From Notamacropus eugenii (Eukaryota > Chordata > Mammalia > Diprotodontia > Macropodidae), in the NCBI RefSeq assembly GCF_028372415.1, contig NC_092878.1, positions 31,649,903-31,713,902 of the forward strand: a DNA stretch of 64,000 bases. Reading direction: 5' to 3'. The position numbers were made by a program, and so were the translations under genes. Below, piece by piece: positions 11,651 through 21,308 of this stretch. The notes beneath the pieces were generated by a model, which made no database searches, was not told the origin of the DNA, and saw only the letters and a list, made by a program, of their open reading frames with translations. Position 1 is the first letter of the stretch, and every line of letters starts with the position of its first letter.

Positions 11651-12302
11651 CTGAAATTAATTGAAATGTGGACCCATTGGTGACATTAAGATAGTCATGA
11701 GAAGAGACCAGTAGTGATGGTTGGCAACACTGCTAAGCAGTTCCAAGGCATTTATTTATCAACCTGACATTAACAATGGGGAGGTCTGCTGACTTCCCGG
11801 AGAATGTATCTCAACTATGACAGAGAGCCTCCCAAGATTTGTTAAATCTGACATTTCCAAACACTTCTGGTAATTCATGTGTGGGATCGAACTGTGTTGC
11901 TGGAATAAACGTAGACGGCATTGCTGGGGATTACAAAGTCCAGGAGAGGTCTCTGGGAGGGGGGGAATGTTTGCATCACTACTGCCGTTTGGAGGCGAGG
12001 CTAATATGAAAAAGGCCAGTTTGGAAAATGATTAATAAGATGACACCTGTGAACAGAATTTAGATTTCTGTACCACAAATTAAAACATGAATGACGGACA
12101 TATGGCCAGGGATGAAGTGCAGATGTTGATGACTGACAAAATTATATTTTCCTAGAGTCTTACAAGTCTGATAAAAATGATTTAAATTTCAAAAGAGAAT
12201 AAAAGGAAGAAAAATGTCTAAGTCTATCAAGTTAGAGACTATGCAAAGTAATAATTACAACACAGGAAAAAATAGTCATTAATTTAAGGAGCCAAATTTT
12301 TT
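11650..12302. other. Intergenic, nothing recognised
   Basis: No frame or repeat that I can place between the L2 remnant and the L1 pair. Confidence 0.4.
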
Positions 12303-12324
12303 AAAAAGAGTCAACAGTATAATT

Positions 12325-13713
12325 CTACCCAAATTAATATACTTGTTTAGTGCCATACCAATTAAACTATCAGACAATTACTTTCTAGAGCTGGACAAAA
12401 TAATATCAAAATTCATTTGGAAAAACAAAAGGTCCAGAATATCAAAGGGACTAATGAAAAGAAATGCTTGGGAAGGTGGCCTAGGGCTACCAGACCTCAA
12501 ACTGTACTATAAAGCAGCAATTATCAAAACCACTTGGTATTGGCTAACAAACAGAGAGGTAGACAAGTGGAATAGACTTGGCACTCAAGATGCAGTAGGC
12601 AAGGAATATAGCAACCTTCTGTTTGATAAACCCAAGGACCCCAGCTTCTGGGATAAGAACTCATTGTTTGACAAAAATTGCTGGGAAAACTGGATAACAG
12701 TGTGGCGGAAATTAGGCATAGACCCATACCTGACACCGTACACAAGAATAAAGTCCAAATGGGTACATGATTTAGGTATAAAGATTGATACCATGAATAA
12801 ACTGGAGAAGCAAGGAATAGTGTATTTATCAGATCTATGGAGAAGGGAAGAATTCTTTACTAAAGGAGAGATAGAATGCATTATGAAATGCAAAATGGAT
12901 AATTTTGATTACATTAAACTGAGAAGTTTTTGCACAACCAAACCCAATGCAACCAAAATCCGGAGGGATGTAGTAAATTGGGAAAGAATTTTTACAGCTA
13001 AGCTCGGGGATAAAGGCCTCATTTCTAGAATATATAGAGAACTGATCCAAATGTATAATCATACAAGTCATTCCCCAATTGATGAATGGTCAAAGGATAT
13101 GAACAGGCAATTTTCAGAGGAAGAGGTTAAGGCTATCTATAATCATATGAAAAAATGCTCTAAATCACTATTGGTTAGAGAGATGCAAATCAAAACAACT
13201 CTGAGGTACCACATCACACCTATAAGATTGGCAAACATGACAGAACAAGAAAATGATAAATGCTGGAGAAGATGTGGGAAAGTTGGAACACTAATTCATT
13301 GTTGGTGGAGCTGCGAGCACATCCAACCATTCTGGAGAGCAATTTGGAACTATGCCCAAAGGGCTACAAAAATGTGCATACCCTTTGACCCAGCAATATC
13401 GCTACTAGGACTATATCCCCAAGAGATCATAAAAATGGGAAAGGGTCCCACATGTACAAAAATATTTATAGCAGCACTCTATGTAGTTGCCAAAAACTGG
13501 AAGTCAAGGGGATGTCCATCAATTGGGGAATGGCTGAATAAATTATGGTATATGAATGTAATGGAGTACTATTGTGCCATAAGAAATGATGAACAAGAAG
13601 ACTTCAGAGAGGCCTGGAAGGACTTATATGACCTGATGCTGAGTGAAAGGAGCAGAACTAGGAGAACTTTATGCACAGCAACAACCACAGTGTGTGAGAG
13701 TTTTTTCTGGTAG
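12325..13713 (+). CDS. LINE-1 ORF2p C-terminal part, uninterrupted
   Basis: About 462 codons with no stop: LPKLIYLFSAIPIKL at the open end, then KFIWKNKRSRISKG, GGLGLPDLKLYYKAAIIKTT, the Cys-rich domain CWRRCGKVGTLIHCWWSCEH, then KNWKSRGCPSIGEWLNKLWY, ending in SFFW and TAG. This is the thumb/C-terminal part of L1 ORF2p, which helps bind the L1 RNA during target-primed reverse transcription. Endonuclease and polymerase domains are absent because of the 5' truncation, so the copy cannot move itself. There is no natural ATG at the start. The intact frame and near-perfect duplications argue for a recent insertion. Confidence 0.9.
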   Translation, partial: LPKLIYLFSAIPIKLSDNYFLELDKIISKFIWKNKRSRISKGLMKRNAWEGGLGLPDLKLYYKAAIIKTTWYWLTNREVDKWNRLGTQDAVGKEYSNLLFDKPKDPSFWDKNSLFDKNCWENWITVWRKLGIDPYLTPYTRIKSKWVHDLGIKIDTMNKLEKQGIVYLSDLWRREEFFTKGEIECIMKCKMDNFDYIKLRSFCTTKPNATKIRRDVVNWERIFTAKLGDKGLISRIYRELIQMYNHTSHSPIDEWSKDMNRQFSEEEVKAIYNHMKKCSKSLLVREMQIKTTLRYHITPIRLANMTEQENDKCWRRCGKVGTLIHCWWSCEHIQPFWRAIWNYAQRATKMCIPFDPAISLLGLYPQEIIKMGKGPTCTKIFIAALYVVAKNWKSRGCPSIGEWLNKLWYMNVMEYYCAIRNDEQEDFREAWKDLYDLMLSERSRTRRTLCTATTTVCESFFW

Positions 13714-14003
13714 ACTTTGATTTTTGTAATAACACAAGAACTTCTTACCAAAAAAAAAAAAAAAAAAATCCCAATGGAGGATCTCAAGGCAAAATGCCTG
13801 CCACACTCAGAGAGAGAAATATGGAAGTCACTCACATATTGTAGCAGATCATGTTTGTGTATGTGTATGTGTTTGTGTATCATGTTCTGATTTGTTATAC
13901 GATTTCTTTCATTTATCTTAGTCTGACTACATAGCATGACTATAGTGAAAATATACTCAATAGGAAAGTATATGTAGAATCTATACAGAATTGTATGCAG
14001 TCG

Positions 14004-14039
14004 TGGGGAGGGAGGGGGGGAGTGGGGGGTAGGTGGGGT
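14004..14039 (+). other. G-quadruplex-like tract in the L1 3'UTR
   Basis: Five G runs of 3 to 7 separated by 1-5 bases (G4, G3, G7, G6, G4). G-rich polypurine tracts are conserved in mammalian L1 3'UTRs; the second L1 has a weaker one at 16400-16440. Confidence 0.75.
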
Positions 14040-14559
14040 GGATAAAATCACAATTGTATGGCAGTGATTGTTAAACATTACAAAAAAAAAAAGAGTCAAC
14101 AGTATAATCCCTACTTTCAGCTTTCTGTGTGCTGATATACAGAGTATTAGTACTAAATAAAATCAAGTAGAAATTTAAATTTGCAAGGAAGTAAATTTAA
14201 TCTTATATGTCTCTGTAGTTTGGTGAGATACAACTGATGACTAGATTATGACTCTGGAAAAGTGTTTTTTTTCCAAGAAGAATAAGGAAATATAACTTAT
14301 AGTAGCTTTGTATATTAAGACATACTCATGATGTAGGTATAAAGATTGATAATATAAACAAATTAGGGGAGCAAGAAATAGTGTATTTCTCAGATTTGTG
14401 GAGAATGGAGAAATTTTTGATCAAACAAGAGATAAAGAACATTATGAAGTGCAAAATGCATAATTTTGATTACATTAAATTGAAAAATTTTTGCACAAAC
14501 AGACCCATTGCAACCAAGATTAGGAGGGAAGCAGAAAACTGGGAAAGAATTTTTGCAAC

Positions 14560-15383
14560 GATGGCTGTTAGCAGTGTTGCAGCTCAGCTCTTGTGCAGTG
14601 GCTGTGGCAGTGACAGCTTCGGAGCTCGATACAGTATTACAAGGCATGACTTGTTGAGTCATCAACGGAGAGAGTGATTTACATTTGGAGATGAAGTCTC
14701 ATACCATTTTGTTGGTACAACCTACCAAGAGGCCAAAAGGCCAAACTTATGCTGATTATGAATCAGTGAATGAATGCATGGAAGGAGTTTGTAAGATGTA
14801 TGAAGAATATCTAAAGAGAATGAATCCCAACAGTCCCTCTGTCGCATATGACATAAGTCAGTTGTTTGATTTCATTGATGATCTGGCAGATCTTAGTTGC
14901 CTTGTGTACTGAGCAGATGCTCAGATGTACCAGCCCTACAACAAAGATTGGATCAAAGAGAAGATCTATGTGCTTCTCCATCAGCAGACCCAACAAGCTG
15001 GCAAGCCTTGGGGGGATGTGGGGAGGGCTTGGAAAACAGGTGTGTACAGAATGCTGTAGTGGGAGAGTTGTTATTATAGAAGTCTTGTTTCCATTTTGTT
15101 ACGATCTAGCCAAGGTCAAACGCATTAGGAGTATTAGAAGATTTTTGTCTTGTTCAATCTGAAGCCCCTGTCCCTCCCCATTTTCTTTTTCTTTTTTAAG
15201 AAGTAGCTGAAAATTACTCTTTGGTCAGTTGGCACTTAATTACAGTTCTTCCAGCTGTTATATCTGCTTATAACGTTCACTGTACTTATCCTTCTGTGTA
15301 AGGGTTTTCCAGAATTTAGTTATGTCCTCAAAACTCTAAGGCTTAGTAGAGAATACAATAAATGCTCTTTAGTTAATAAAAAT
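14560..15383 (+). pseudogene. ERH: Processed pseudogene of ERH (enhancer of rudimentary homolog)
   Basis: 14691-14909 reads [39 protein letters not shown], then [20 protein letters not shown] and [12 protein letters not shown] with no introns. The parent is a 104-residue nuclear mRNA-processing protein starting MSHTILL. Here there is an extra Lys codon after Met, a TGA at the codon for Arg73, and the sequence continues YQPYNKDWIKEKIYVLL to QQAGK (15005), where the natural stop is lost. A 3'UTR of about 375 bases ends with AATAAA signals at about 15355 and 15376. The 15-bp flanks AAGAATTTTTGCAAC (14545-14559) and AAGAATTTTTGCACC (15384-15398) show L1-driven retroposition into the second L1. 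Confidence 0.93.
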
Positions 15384-15485
15384 AAGAATTTTTGCACCTA
15401 GTGTCTGTGATAAAGGCCACATTTCTAAAATATATAGAGAATTAAGTCAAATGTACAAGAATACAAGTCATTCCCCAATTGACAA

Positions 15486-16118
15486 GTGGTCAAAGGATAT
15501 GAACAGGCAGTTTTCAAGGAAGAAATTAAAGCTATCTATAGCCCCATGAAAAAATGCTCTAAATCACTATTGATTAGAGAAACGCAAATCAAAACAACTC
15601 TGAAGTACCACATCATACCTATCAGATTGGCTAACATGACAAAACAGGAAGATGACACATGTTGGAGAAGATGTGGGAGAGTTGGAACACGAATTCATTG
15701 CTGGTGGAGCTGTGAGCTGATCCAAAAATTCTGGAGAGCAATTTGGAACTATGCCCAAAGGGATACAAAAATGTGCATACCCTTTGACTCAGCAATAATG
15801 CTTCTAGGACTATATCCCCAAGAGACCATAAAAATAGGAAAGGGTCCCACATGTACAAAAATATTTATAGCAGCACTCTTTGTGGTGGCCAAAAACTGGA
15901 AATCAAGGGGGTGCCCATCAATTAGGGAATGGCTGAACAAGTTGTGGTATATGAATGTAATGGAATACTATTGTGCTATAAGAAATGACGAACAGGAAGA
16001 CTTCAGAGAGGCCTGGAAGGACTTCTATGAACTGATGCTGAGTGAAAGGAGCAGAACCAGGAGAACTTCGTACATAGCAGCAACCACAGTATGCGAGGAA
16101 TTTTTCTGGCAGACTTAG
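15486..16118 (+). CDS. LINE-1 ORF2p C-terminal fragment
   Basis: 210-codon frame: EEIKAIYSPMKKCSKSLL, CWRRCGRVGTRIHCWWSCEL (Cys-rich domain), FDSAIMLLGLYPQETIKIGK, AKNWKSRGCPSIREWLNKLW, RNDEQEDFREAWKDFYEL, ending FFWQT. The first few residues are out of the L1 frame because of an indel. About 85-90% like the first L1 by eye. It has no function of its own. Confidence 0.85.
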   Translation: MVKGYEQAVFKEEIKAIYSPMKKCSKSLLIRETQIKTTLKYHIIPIRLANMTKQEDDTCWRRCGRVGTRIHCWWSCELIQKFWRAIWNYAQRDTKMCIPFDSAIMLLGLYPQETIKIGKGPTCTKIFIAALFVVAKNWKSRGCPSIREWLNKLWYMNVMEYYCAIRNDEQEDFREAWKDFYELMLSERSRTRRTSYIAATTVCEEFFWQT

Positions 16119-16512
16119 TCCTTCACAGCAATGAAAGGACCTAAAAAATTCCCAATGGACTCTTGAGACAAAACGCCTTCAACATCTAGAGAAAGAAGTA
16201 TGGAACTGGATCACAGAATGAAGCAAACCATTTTCTTTGTATTATGTTATGTTTTGTTTTGGTTTGGTTTGTTTTGGTTTTTCTTGTGATTTCTCCCATT
16301 CAATTTAATTCTTCTATGCAACATGACTAAGGTGAAAATGCGTTGAATAAGAATGTATGTCTAGAATCTATATCAGATTGCACACTTTCTCAGAGAGAAA
16401 GAGGGAGGAAAGGAGAGGGGAAGGAGGGGTAAGGAGGGAAAAAAATCTATGATATGTAGAAGTGATTGTAGAACCCTGAAAACAAATAAACTAATTTTTT
16501 TTTAAAAAAAAG

Positions 16513-17918
16513 ACGTACATGAGGAAATTCAGGAAAAGAAAGGAAAAGCAGAGTGGAGAACTTTTTGAGTAAAGATAAATGGAGACAAAAATAAAAATTA
16601 TATTGTCATGTTAGTAGAACTTACCTGGACAGAGAAGGAAATTAATTAGAAATTTGGGGAAATGATCTGCAGCCAGGCATGAAGACATGTTTTAGTACTA
16701 ATAAAAAATTTTGGTCAAAATCAAATGAGATAAGATGTGTAAAACAATTTGTAAACCTTAAAGCACTTTATAAATGGTAACCATTATGCTTATTATATCT
16801 GGTCATCTGCTGGAATTCTGCCAAAATAGAGTAGGAATAATTTGTATGATAACAACTATATTACAGAGAAAAAAAAACACTTTAAAATACTTTAGAATCT
16901 GATCATTGCAATGTTATGAGAGGATCAAAGATAAAACATGCCACCCACATCCTACCAGCAAGATGATGGGCAGGCATAAAATGTAGAATGAGACATACAT
17001 ATTTGATTAATGAAAAGTATTAAAAAAAGGTTGTTGGAGCTTTTCTTAAAGTTATTGAAGGAAAAGCGGAGGATCAGTAGCAAACACAAGTAGGACAGCT
17101 TTGAAAATAATGTGTTGAGTTTTTTGCATAATTGGAGAGAGAAACAAGCTATTTCATGGTGCATATTCATGGTTCCATGGGTAAACATCATTTTCTGTTC
17201 CACTTTATATATGGAAATGCCCATTTTATTTATTGTTTGCTAAGTTCAAAAGAAGAAAATAAATTCATGTACAAGAAGCAAAAAAGGGAACTGTATCCCA
17301 GACTTGATTCTGAACAGGGAGAAACTGGTTTTTGACTATAAAAATGATGATAATCTTGAGTAAGACTTTTGTCTTTTGTTTAATATACTCTGACTAGTAT
17401 GTAGCAGGAGTTTAATAAATGCTCATTGACTGCCCTTATGGAATGCTTTGCATTTTTCCTATCCTTGATTCTCCTCTCTGTACCCATTCTAGTTTTCCAG
17501 GGGCTTTTCTGAAATGGAATGAAAGAAGTCACAACTGAAGTCAGCACCACATATATTGTCTGATCAGGGCTGAGTCGAGCAAAGTTGTTTCCTTGATCAT
17601 TTGAAGGTGAGACGAGGTGCCATAGATATTAACATTTTCTCAATAATGTCAATATAATTTATCTTGTCATTAAAACTTCATTGAAGCACTAATGAAGTCT
17701 TAGTGCACTCTAAACCCTTTATGTTGACTCTAGTTCTTCAAAATCATAAACTAAAATGAAAATGTAATAAGGGAAAGGGTAACTTGGTGGCTAAAATGCT
17801 CAACTAATGTAGAAAAGACCTGCCATTATGTAGAAAAGTTACATACAGCATAATTTTAATATTATAAAATCTCATTGGCAGTAATGTCAGAGGTTACCTG
17901 CTTCAATTCTGAACTAGA

Positions 17919-17920
<2 letters not shown>
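16513..17920. other. Intergenic, with MIR and L2 scraps
   Basis: 16725-16790 is a MIR 3' part (CTTAAAGCACTTTATAAATG) and 17385-17437 an L2 tail (TTTAATAAATGCTCATTGAC). The rest is unassigned. No gene. Confidence 0.5.

Positions 17921-17921
<1 letters not shown>

Positions 17922-17964
<43 letters not shown>
17922..17964. repeat. (CA)n microsatellite
   Basis: About 21 CA units. Confidence 0.95.
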
Positions 17965-17969
<5 letters not shown>

Positions 17970-18004
17970 AAACACCATTCTCACAAAGTGGTTATCCAGA
18001 CTCT

Positions 18005-18322
18005 GTTTAAATGTACAGTGATAAACTCATGATGAAGCATGCTATCCACTTCAGAGAAAGAACTCAGACTGTCTGACAACAGACTGAAGCATGCTATTTT
18101 TCACTTTCTTTCATTCTTTTTAAAAATTTTAATCTGCTTATACAAAATGACTAATATGGAAATGTTTTACTTGATTGCACATGTATAAAGCATATGGCAT
18201 TGCTCCCTGTCTCATGGAGGGGGAAGGCAAGGGAGGAAGAGAAGGACAGAATTTGGAACTCAAAACTTTAAAAAATGTTAAAAACTGTTTTAACATGTAA
18301 TTATGGGAAATAAAAAAGATGG
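18005..18322 (+). mobile_element. LINE-1 3'UTR fragment
   Basis: Contains the L1 3'UTR phrases GATGAAGCATGCTATCCACT, CAGAGAAAGAACTCAGACTG, AAAATGACTAATATGG, GATTGCACATGTATAAAGC, a purine tract at 18219-18250 and GAATTTGGAACTCAAAAC before the A-rich end. Severely 5'-truncated. Confidence 0.75.
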
Positions 18323-18639
18323 CATTGGACATGGAAAGAACCACAAAAACAAACAAACAAACATAGAGATAGAGAACCCAGTACCTTTGGAGGCAACTGG
18401 GCCACTTTTGGATAATTTTCACTCTTAAGGAGTTCTTTCTTATGTTAAGAAGATGTGTCTTATGTCAAAAGTTTCAAGAGAGGATAGTCAACGATGTTGA
18501 ATGTTGCATGGAGGTCAATGAGAATGAAGTCTAAGAAAAAGCTGTTGGCTTTAGTTATTAGGTCACTGGTGACCTTTTCAGAAGATGTGGGATAGAGAGC
18601 AGTGTACTATTATCTAGATGTATTCAGTTGACTTCGTAA

Positions 18640-18985
18640 TGAAATGGATTCAGAATTGAGAATCTCAGAATCTGAGAAATTAATGGATCAATGTCAACTG
18701 GAAGGGAAGAATCTAATGCAAGTCCCCAGGGATCTGTCCTTGGTCCTGAGTTGTTCAACTGTTTCTTCAGTGACTTGTATGAAGACAGAGTTGGAATGTT
18801 TATGAAATTTTCAGGTGATATGAATCTGGAAAGGATAAGTAATATGTTGGAGGACAATAAAAATTTAAAATTATCTCAATGGTTTAGAATAGTGGGCTAA
18901 ATCCAGTTAAATTAAAAATTGTGAGGTCTTCATTTAGGTTTTTAAAAAATCAACTGTATATATACAGAATGAGGAAATGTAGCTG
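18640..18985 (+). mobile_element. L3/CR1-type LINE fragment, reverse transcriptase region
   Basis: Reads SPQGSVLGPELFNCFFSDLY and then MKFSGDMNLERISNMLEDN, matching the CR1 motif VPQGSVLGPVLFNIFINDL and KFADDTKLGG. The catalytic FADD is FSGD here. It continues with an AVEQWAKSN-like segment (GGTTTAGAATAGTGGGCTAAATCC). Old and broken. The adjacent segment of the same family occurs at 34735-35636. Confidence 0.8.
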
Positions 18986-19007
18986 CACAACAGTACAGAT
19001 TTTTTTT

Positions 19008-19252
19008 AAAAAAAGGATCTGGAAGGCTGGTCTGGGCTCTGTGGGCTGCGCTTTGCTCAGTGCCCGGTGTGATAGCCCTTTCCTGTCAGCCTTCTAGGCT
19101 GCTTTGAACTGGAAAACTCTTTCATTTTGTAGTTTTGTGGCTTCCGCTGCTCTAGAATTTGTTTAGAGTCATTTTTACAGATATTTTATGAACTTTGAGG
19201 GGAGAGTTTTTACAGGTCCATCCCTCTATTCCACCATCTTGGTTCCGCCCCT
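19008..19252 (-). mobile_element. LINE-1 5'UTR-only fragment, minus strand
   Basis: On the minus strand it starts GGGGCGGAACCAAGATGGTG, the typical first bases of a mammalian L1 (compare GGGAGGAGCCAAGATGGCCG in human). It continues AAACAAATTCTAGAGCAGCG and CAGCCTAGAAGGCTGACAGG and then stops abruptly at an A/T-rich junction (about 19000). L1 copies normally keep the 3' end and lose the 5' end; this is the reverse. Confidence 0.75.
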
Positions 19253-19299
19253 CAACAAGTATTTGTTAAGCACTTATAAATGCCATTCCTACCTCATGG

Positions 19300-20560
19300 C
19301 ACCGGAAACTGAACAAAATACTCGAGACAATTTGATGGGGTCTTTGCAGAGAAGGCCTACTGCCTCCTTCATTTTCATAATGTTTCTATCAATATATCCT
19401 AGGAGTATATTAGCCTTTGGGGCTGCTTTTTCAGCCTGTTAACTCACACTAAACTCCTACTGCACTTAAAAACAAATTACTAGATCTATTTTACATGAAT
19501 TATCCAACCATGGCTTTCCTGTCCTCTACCAGTGAAGAGTGTAGTATCATATGATCATAGAATTTAATGCTGAAGGGAACCTTAAAAGTAATTGTCTAAT
19601 CCCTCATTTGATGAAACAGATGCAGACAGTTTATTTGCCCCAGTTTATAAAAATATTAGTTGACAAAAATGGAATTGGAACTCAGGTGTTCTCACACCAA
19701 TATTTTTAGTCCAAGTATAGGATTTTTTATTGATCCCTCTTCGACTTAAATATATTAGATTTGTACTTTTCATTGAGACCTTTTGGGACTCTATTTGGAT
19801 CCAATTGATACTTTTGTATTCCATCATCCCAGATATTAGCTGAATCCAATAAGTATGCCGCATTTGCCTTCATCCAAGTCTCATAAAAATGGTGACCTAC
19901 ACAGGATCAAGTGTAGGTCACTAGACCTACAGCATTCTACTAGAAACTTCCCTCCAAGTTAACATTGACCCATTAATTCCCATTTTTTCCAGTCTTATCA
20001 TTTACCCACTTTCAAATCTACCTGAGTATAAAGCCCATATCACTATCTATTCCCCCCAAAAAATCATGATAAATTACATCAAAAGCCTTAATTCCAAATA
20101 TTTTTTGCCTCTGACATTGGTTTACTAGCATATTAATCACGTTAAAAAATGGAATATGGTGAATCTGACATCACTTGCTCTTGATAAACCAACATTGGTT
20201 CTTGGTGATCACTTCTCTTTCTTTTCTATGTTCTCATAAATATTCCTTTACTAGTGTGTGCAATAATTTTCCTGGAAATCAAACCCAAGAATTTCATTAT
20301 TGAAAAAATTATCTCTCTCTTGCATATACTTCCACTGGAGAATTTTAAATCATTTAAATCATTCACTCTGTGTATCCTTTTTTCTGAACTCTTTGTATTC
20401 AGCTCTCATAAAAGAGAGTATAACTCATACTGCATTGCATTTTCTCTTATCTTTTCTACCATGAACTTTGAAGCTGAAGGATTTTACTTTATCATCAGCC
20501 TTCCTATTTGGTCAAAACTGATGAGAAGGCCAACTCCCATTTTATAGATGATGAATCAGG
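19300..20560 (-). mobile_element. L3/CR1-type LINE fragment, minus strand
   Basis: The plus strand reads as antisense CR1/L3: GAACAAAATACTCGAGAC, GTATATTAGCCTTTGGGGC, then (after a MIR-like piece at 19553-19700) GCCTTCATCCAAGTCTCATA, ACTTCCCTCCAAGTTAACAT, TGATAAACCAACATTGGTTC and AATAATTTTCCTGGAAATC in family order. The minus strand therefore encodes the reverse transcriptase and distal part. Heavily decayed. Confidence 0.75.
19553..19700 (+). repeat. MIR-like SINE inside the L3 copy
   Basis: ATCATAGAATTTAATGCTG, GGAACCTTAAAAGTAATTG, CCTCATTTGATGAAACAGA and GGAACTCAGGTGTTC follow the MIR order. Confidence 0.6.
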
Positions 20561-20564
20561 GAAC

Positions 20565-20874
20565 AGGTCTACCTTGAATGAAATACATACAGAAGTGTTG
20601 CCATAAGCTCACCAAGTTACTTTCATCTCTAATGTGTTTGTGCAAATCAGTTTGTAAACTTCTGATGTTTAAACTGAAGGCAAGTTGCACATCTCTTCAG
20701 CCATCTGGGCAAGGGGAAACCTTTGCAGCTTGGTATATGAAGTCAATGAACAGCCAAGATACAGATCAAGTGAGTCTACTTACCAAGTGTATTTTTAAAG
20801 ATCCTTATAAACATGGTCATCTCTAGACCGTCTTACTTATAAAGACAGAGCCAAGTGGAAAGCATCAGCTACTC
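20565..20874. other. Unique sequence just beyond the SCG5 3' end
   Basis: No repeat recognised. An 82-codon frame (20578-20826) has no known domain. A T-rich downstream element would be expected here next to the cleavage site. Confidence 0.35.
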
Positions 20875-21308
20875 ATCATGAGTAAAATAATATTTATTGG
20901 GGTATAACAATGCCCAAGGGCTTGGTGAACTAAACAATCAAAATCACAGTAATAGGTATCAAACTAGAGCCCCAAATACCATTTAAACTACAACGAAAGA
21001 GTAAATTTTATGGTCTTGCTTTTTATGACTGAAGACGTATACACTAGCTATCAAAATCACTTTAATTTTCAAGCTCACTCCAGGCCTGAAACAAAATAAC
21101 CCAAAAGCTCCTATTACCGTAATTTAACAGAAAGCAGAGCCATCTTTTCTTTATCTATGACAACACGATGTCATAAATACAGCTGCTTTTCATCCATAAT
21201 TACATAAACAATAAACATGCTGCCATTCACTAGGGTTTTAATAGTCAATACACGTAAGCAATATTGTGATCTAATGGGCTGCATCTGTTTTCTTTAACCT
21301 TCTTCATT
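20875..21308 (-). other. SCG5: SCG5 3' untranslated region
   Basis: About 430 bases follow the TAA stop on the minus strand. They are AT-rich, contain no recognised repeat, and end near a canonical poly(A) signal. The exact cleavage point, 15-25 bases beyond the signal, is inferred. Confidence 0.75.
20893..20898 (-). terminator. Poly(A) signal AATAAA of SCG5
   Basis: A canonical AATAAA hexamer on the minus strand in the context CCCCAATAAATATTATT, followed by a T-rich stretch and TCATGATGAG. It lies about 410 bases after the SCG5 stop, a sensible length for this gene's 3'UTR. Confidence 0.75.

Larger units (their letters stand above)
12324..14087 (+). mobile_element. LINE-1 copy, 5'-truncated, young, with clear target-site duplication
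   Basis: Opens inside ORF2 and runs to the 3'UTR and poly(A). The flanks share AAAAGAGTCAACAGTATAAT (12304-12323 and about 14089-14108), a perfect 20-bp duplication. The 3'UTR (13714-14087) has an internal run of about 19 A at 13750 and a G-rich tract at 14005-14038, a usual L1 3'UTR feature. A second, related L1 begins about 225 bases downstream in the same orientation. Confidence 0.92.
14333..16505 (+). mobile_element. LINE-1 copy, 5'-truncated, split by an ERH processed pseudogene
   Basis: 14333-14559 reads VYFSDLWRMEKFLIKQEIK and further ORF2 sequence, parallel to 12810-12990 of the first L1. It is interrupted by the ERH retrocopy (14560-15383) and resumes at 15384. One small deletion near 15518 shifts the frame, after which 15486-16118 is open to the ORF2 stop. 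The 3'UTR (16119-16505) holds a G-rich tract and ends in A-rich sequence. Flanks AAGACATACTCATGA (before 14333) and AAGACGTACATGAGG (after about 16510) are a probable but imperfect duplication. Confidence 0.88.

Noticed and set aside
18691-18900. Short gene-like frame with SPQGSVLGPELF
   Set aside because: It is the reverse transcriptase motif of an old L3/CR1 LINE, not a host gene.
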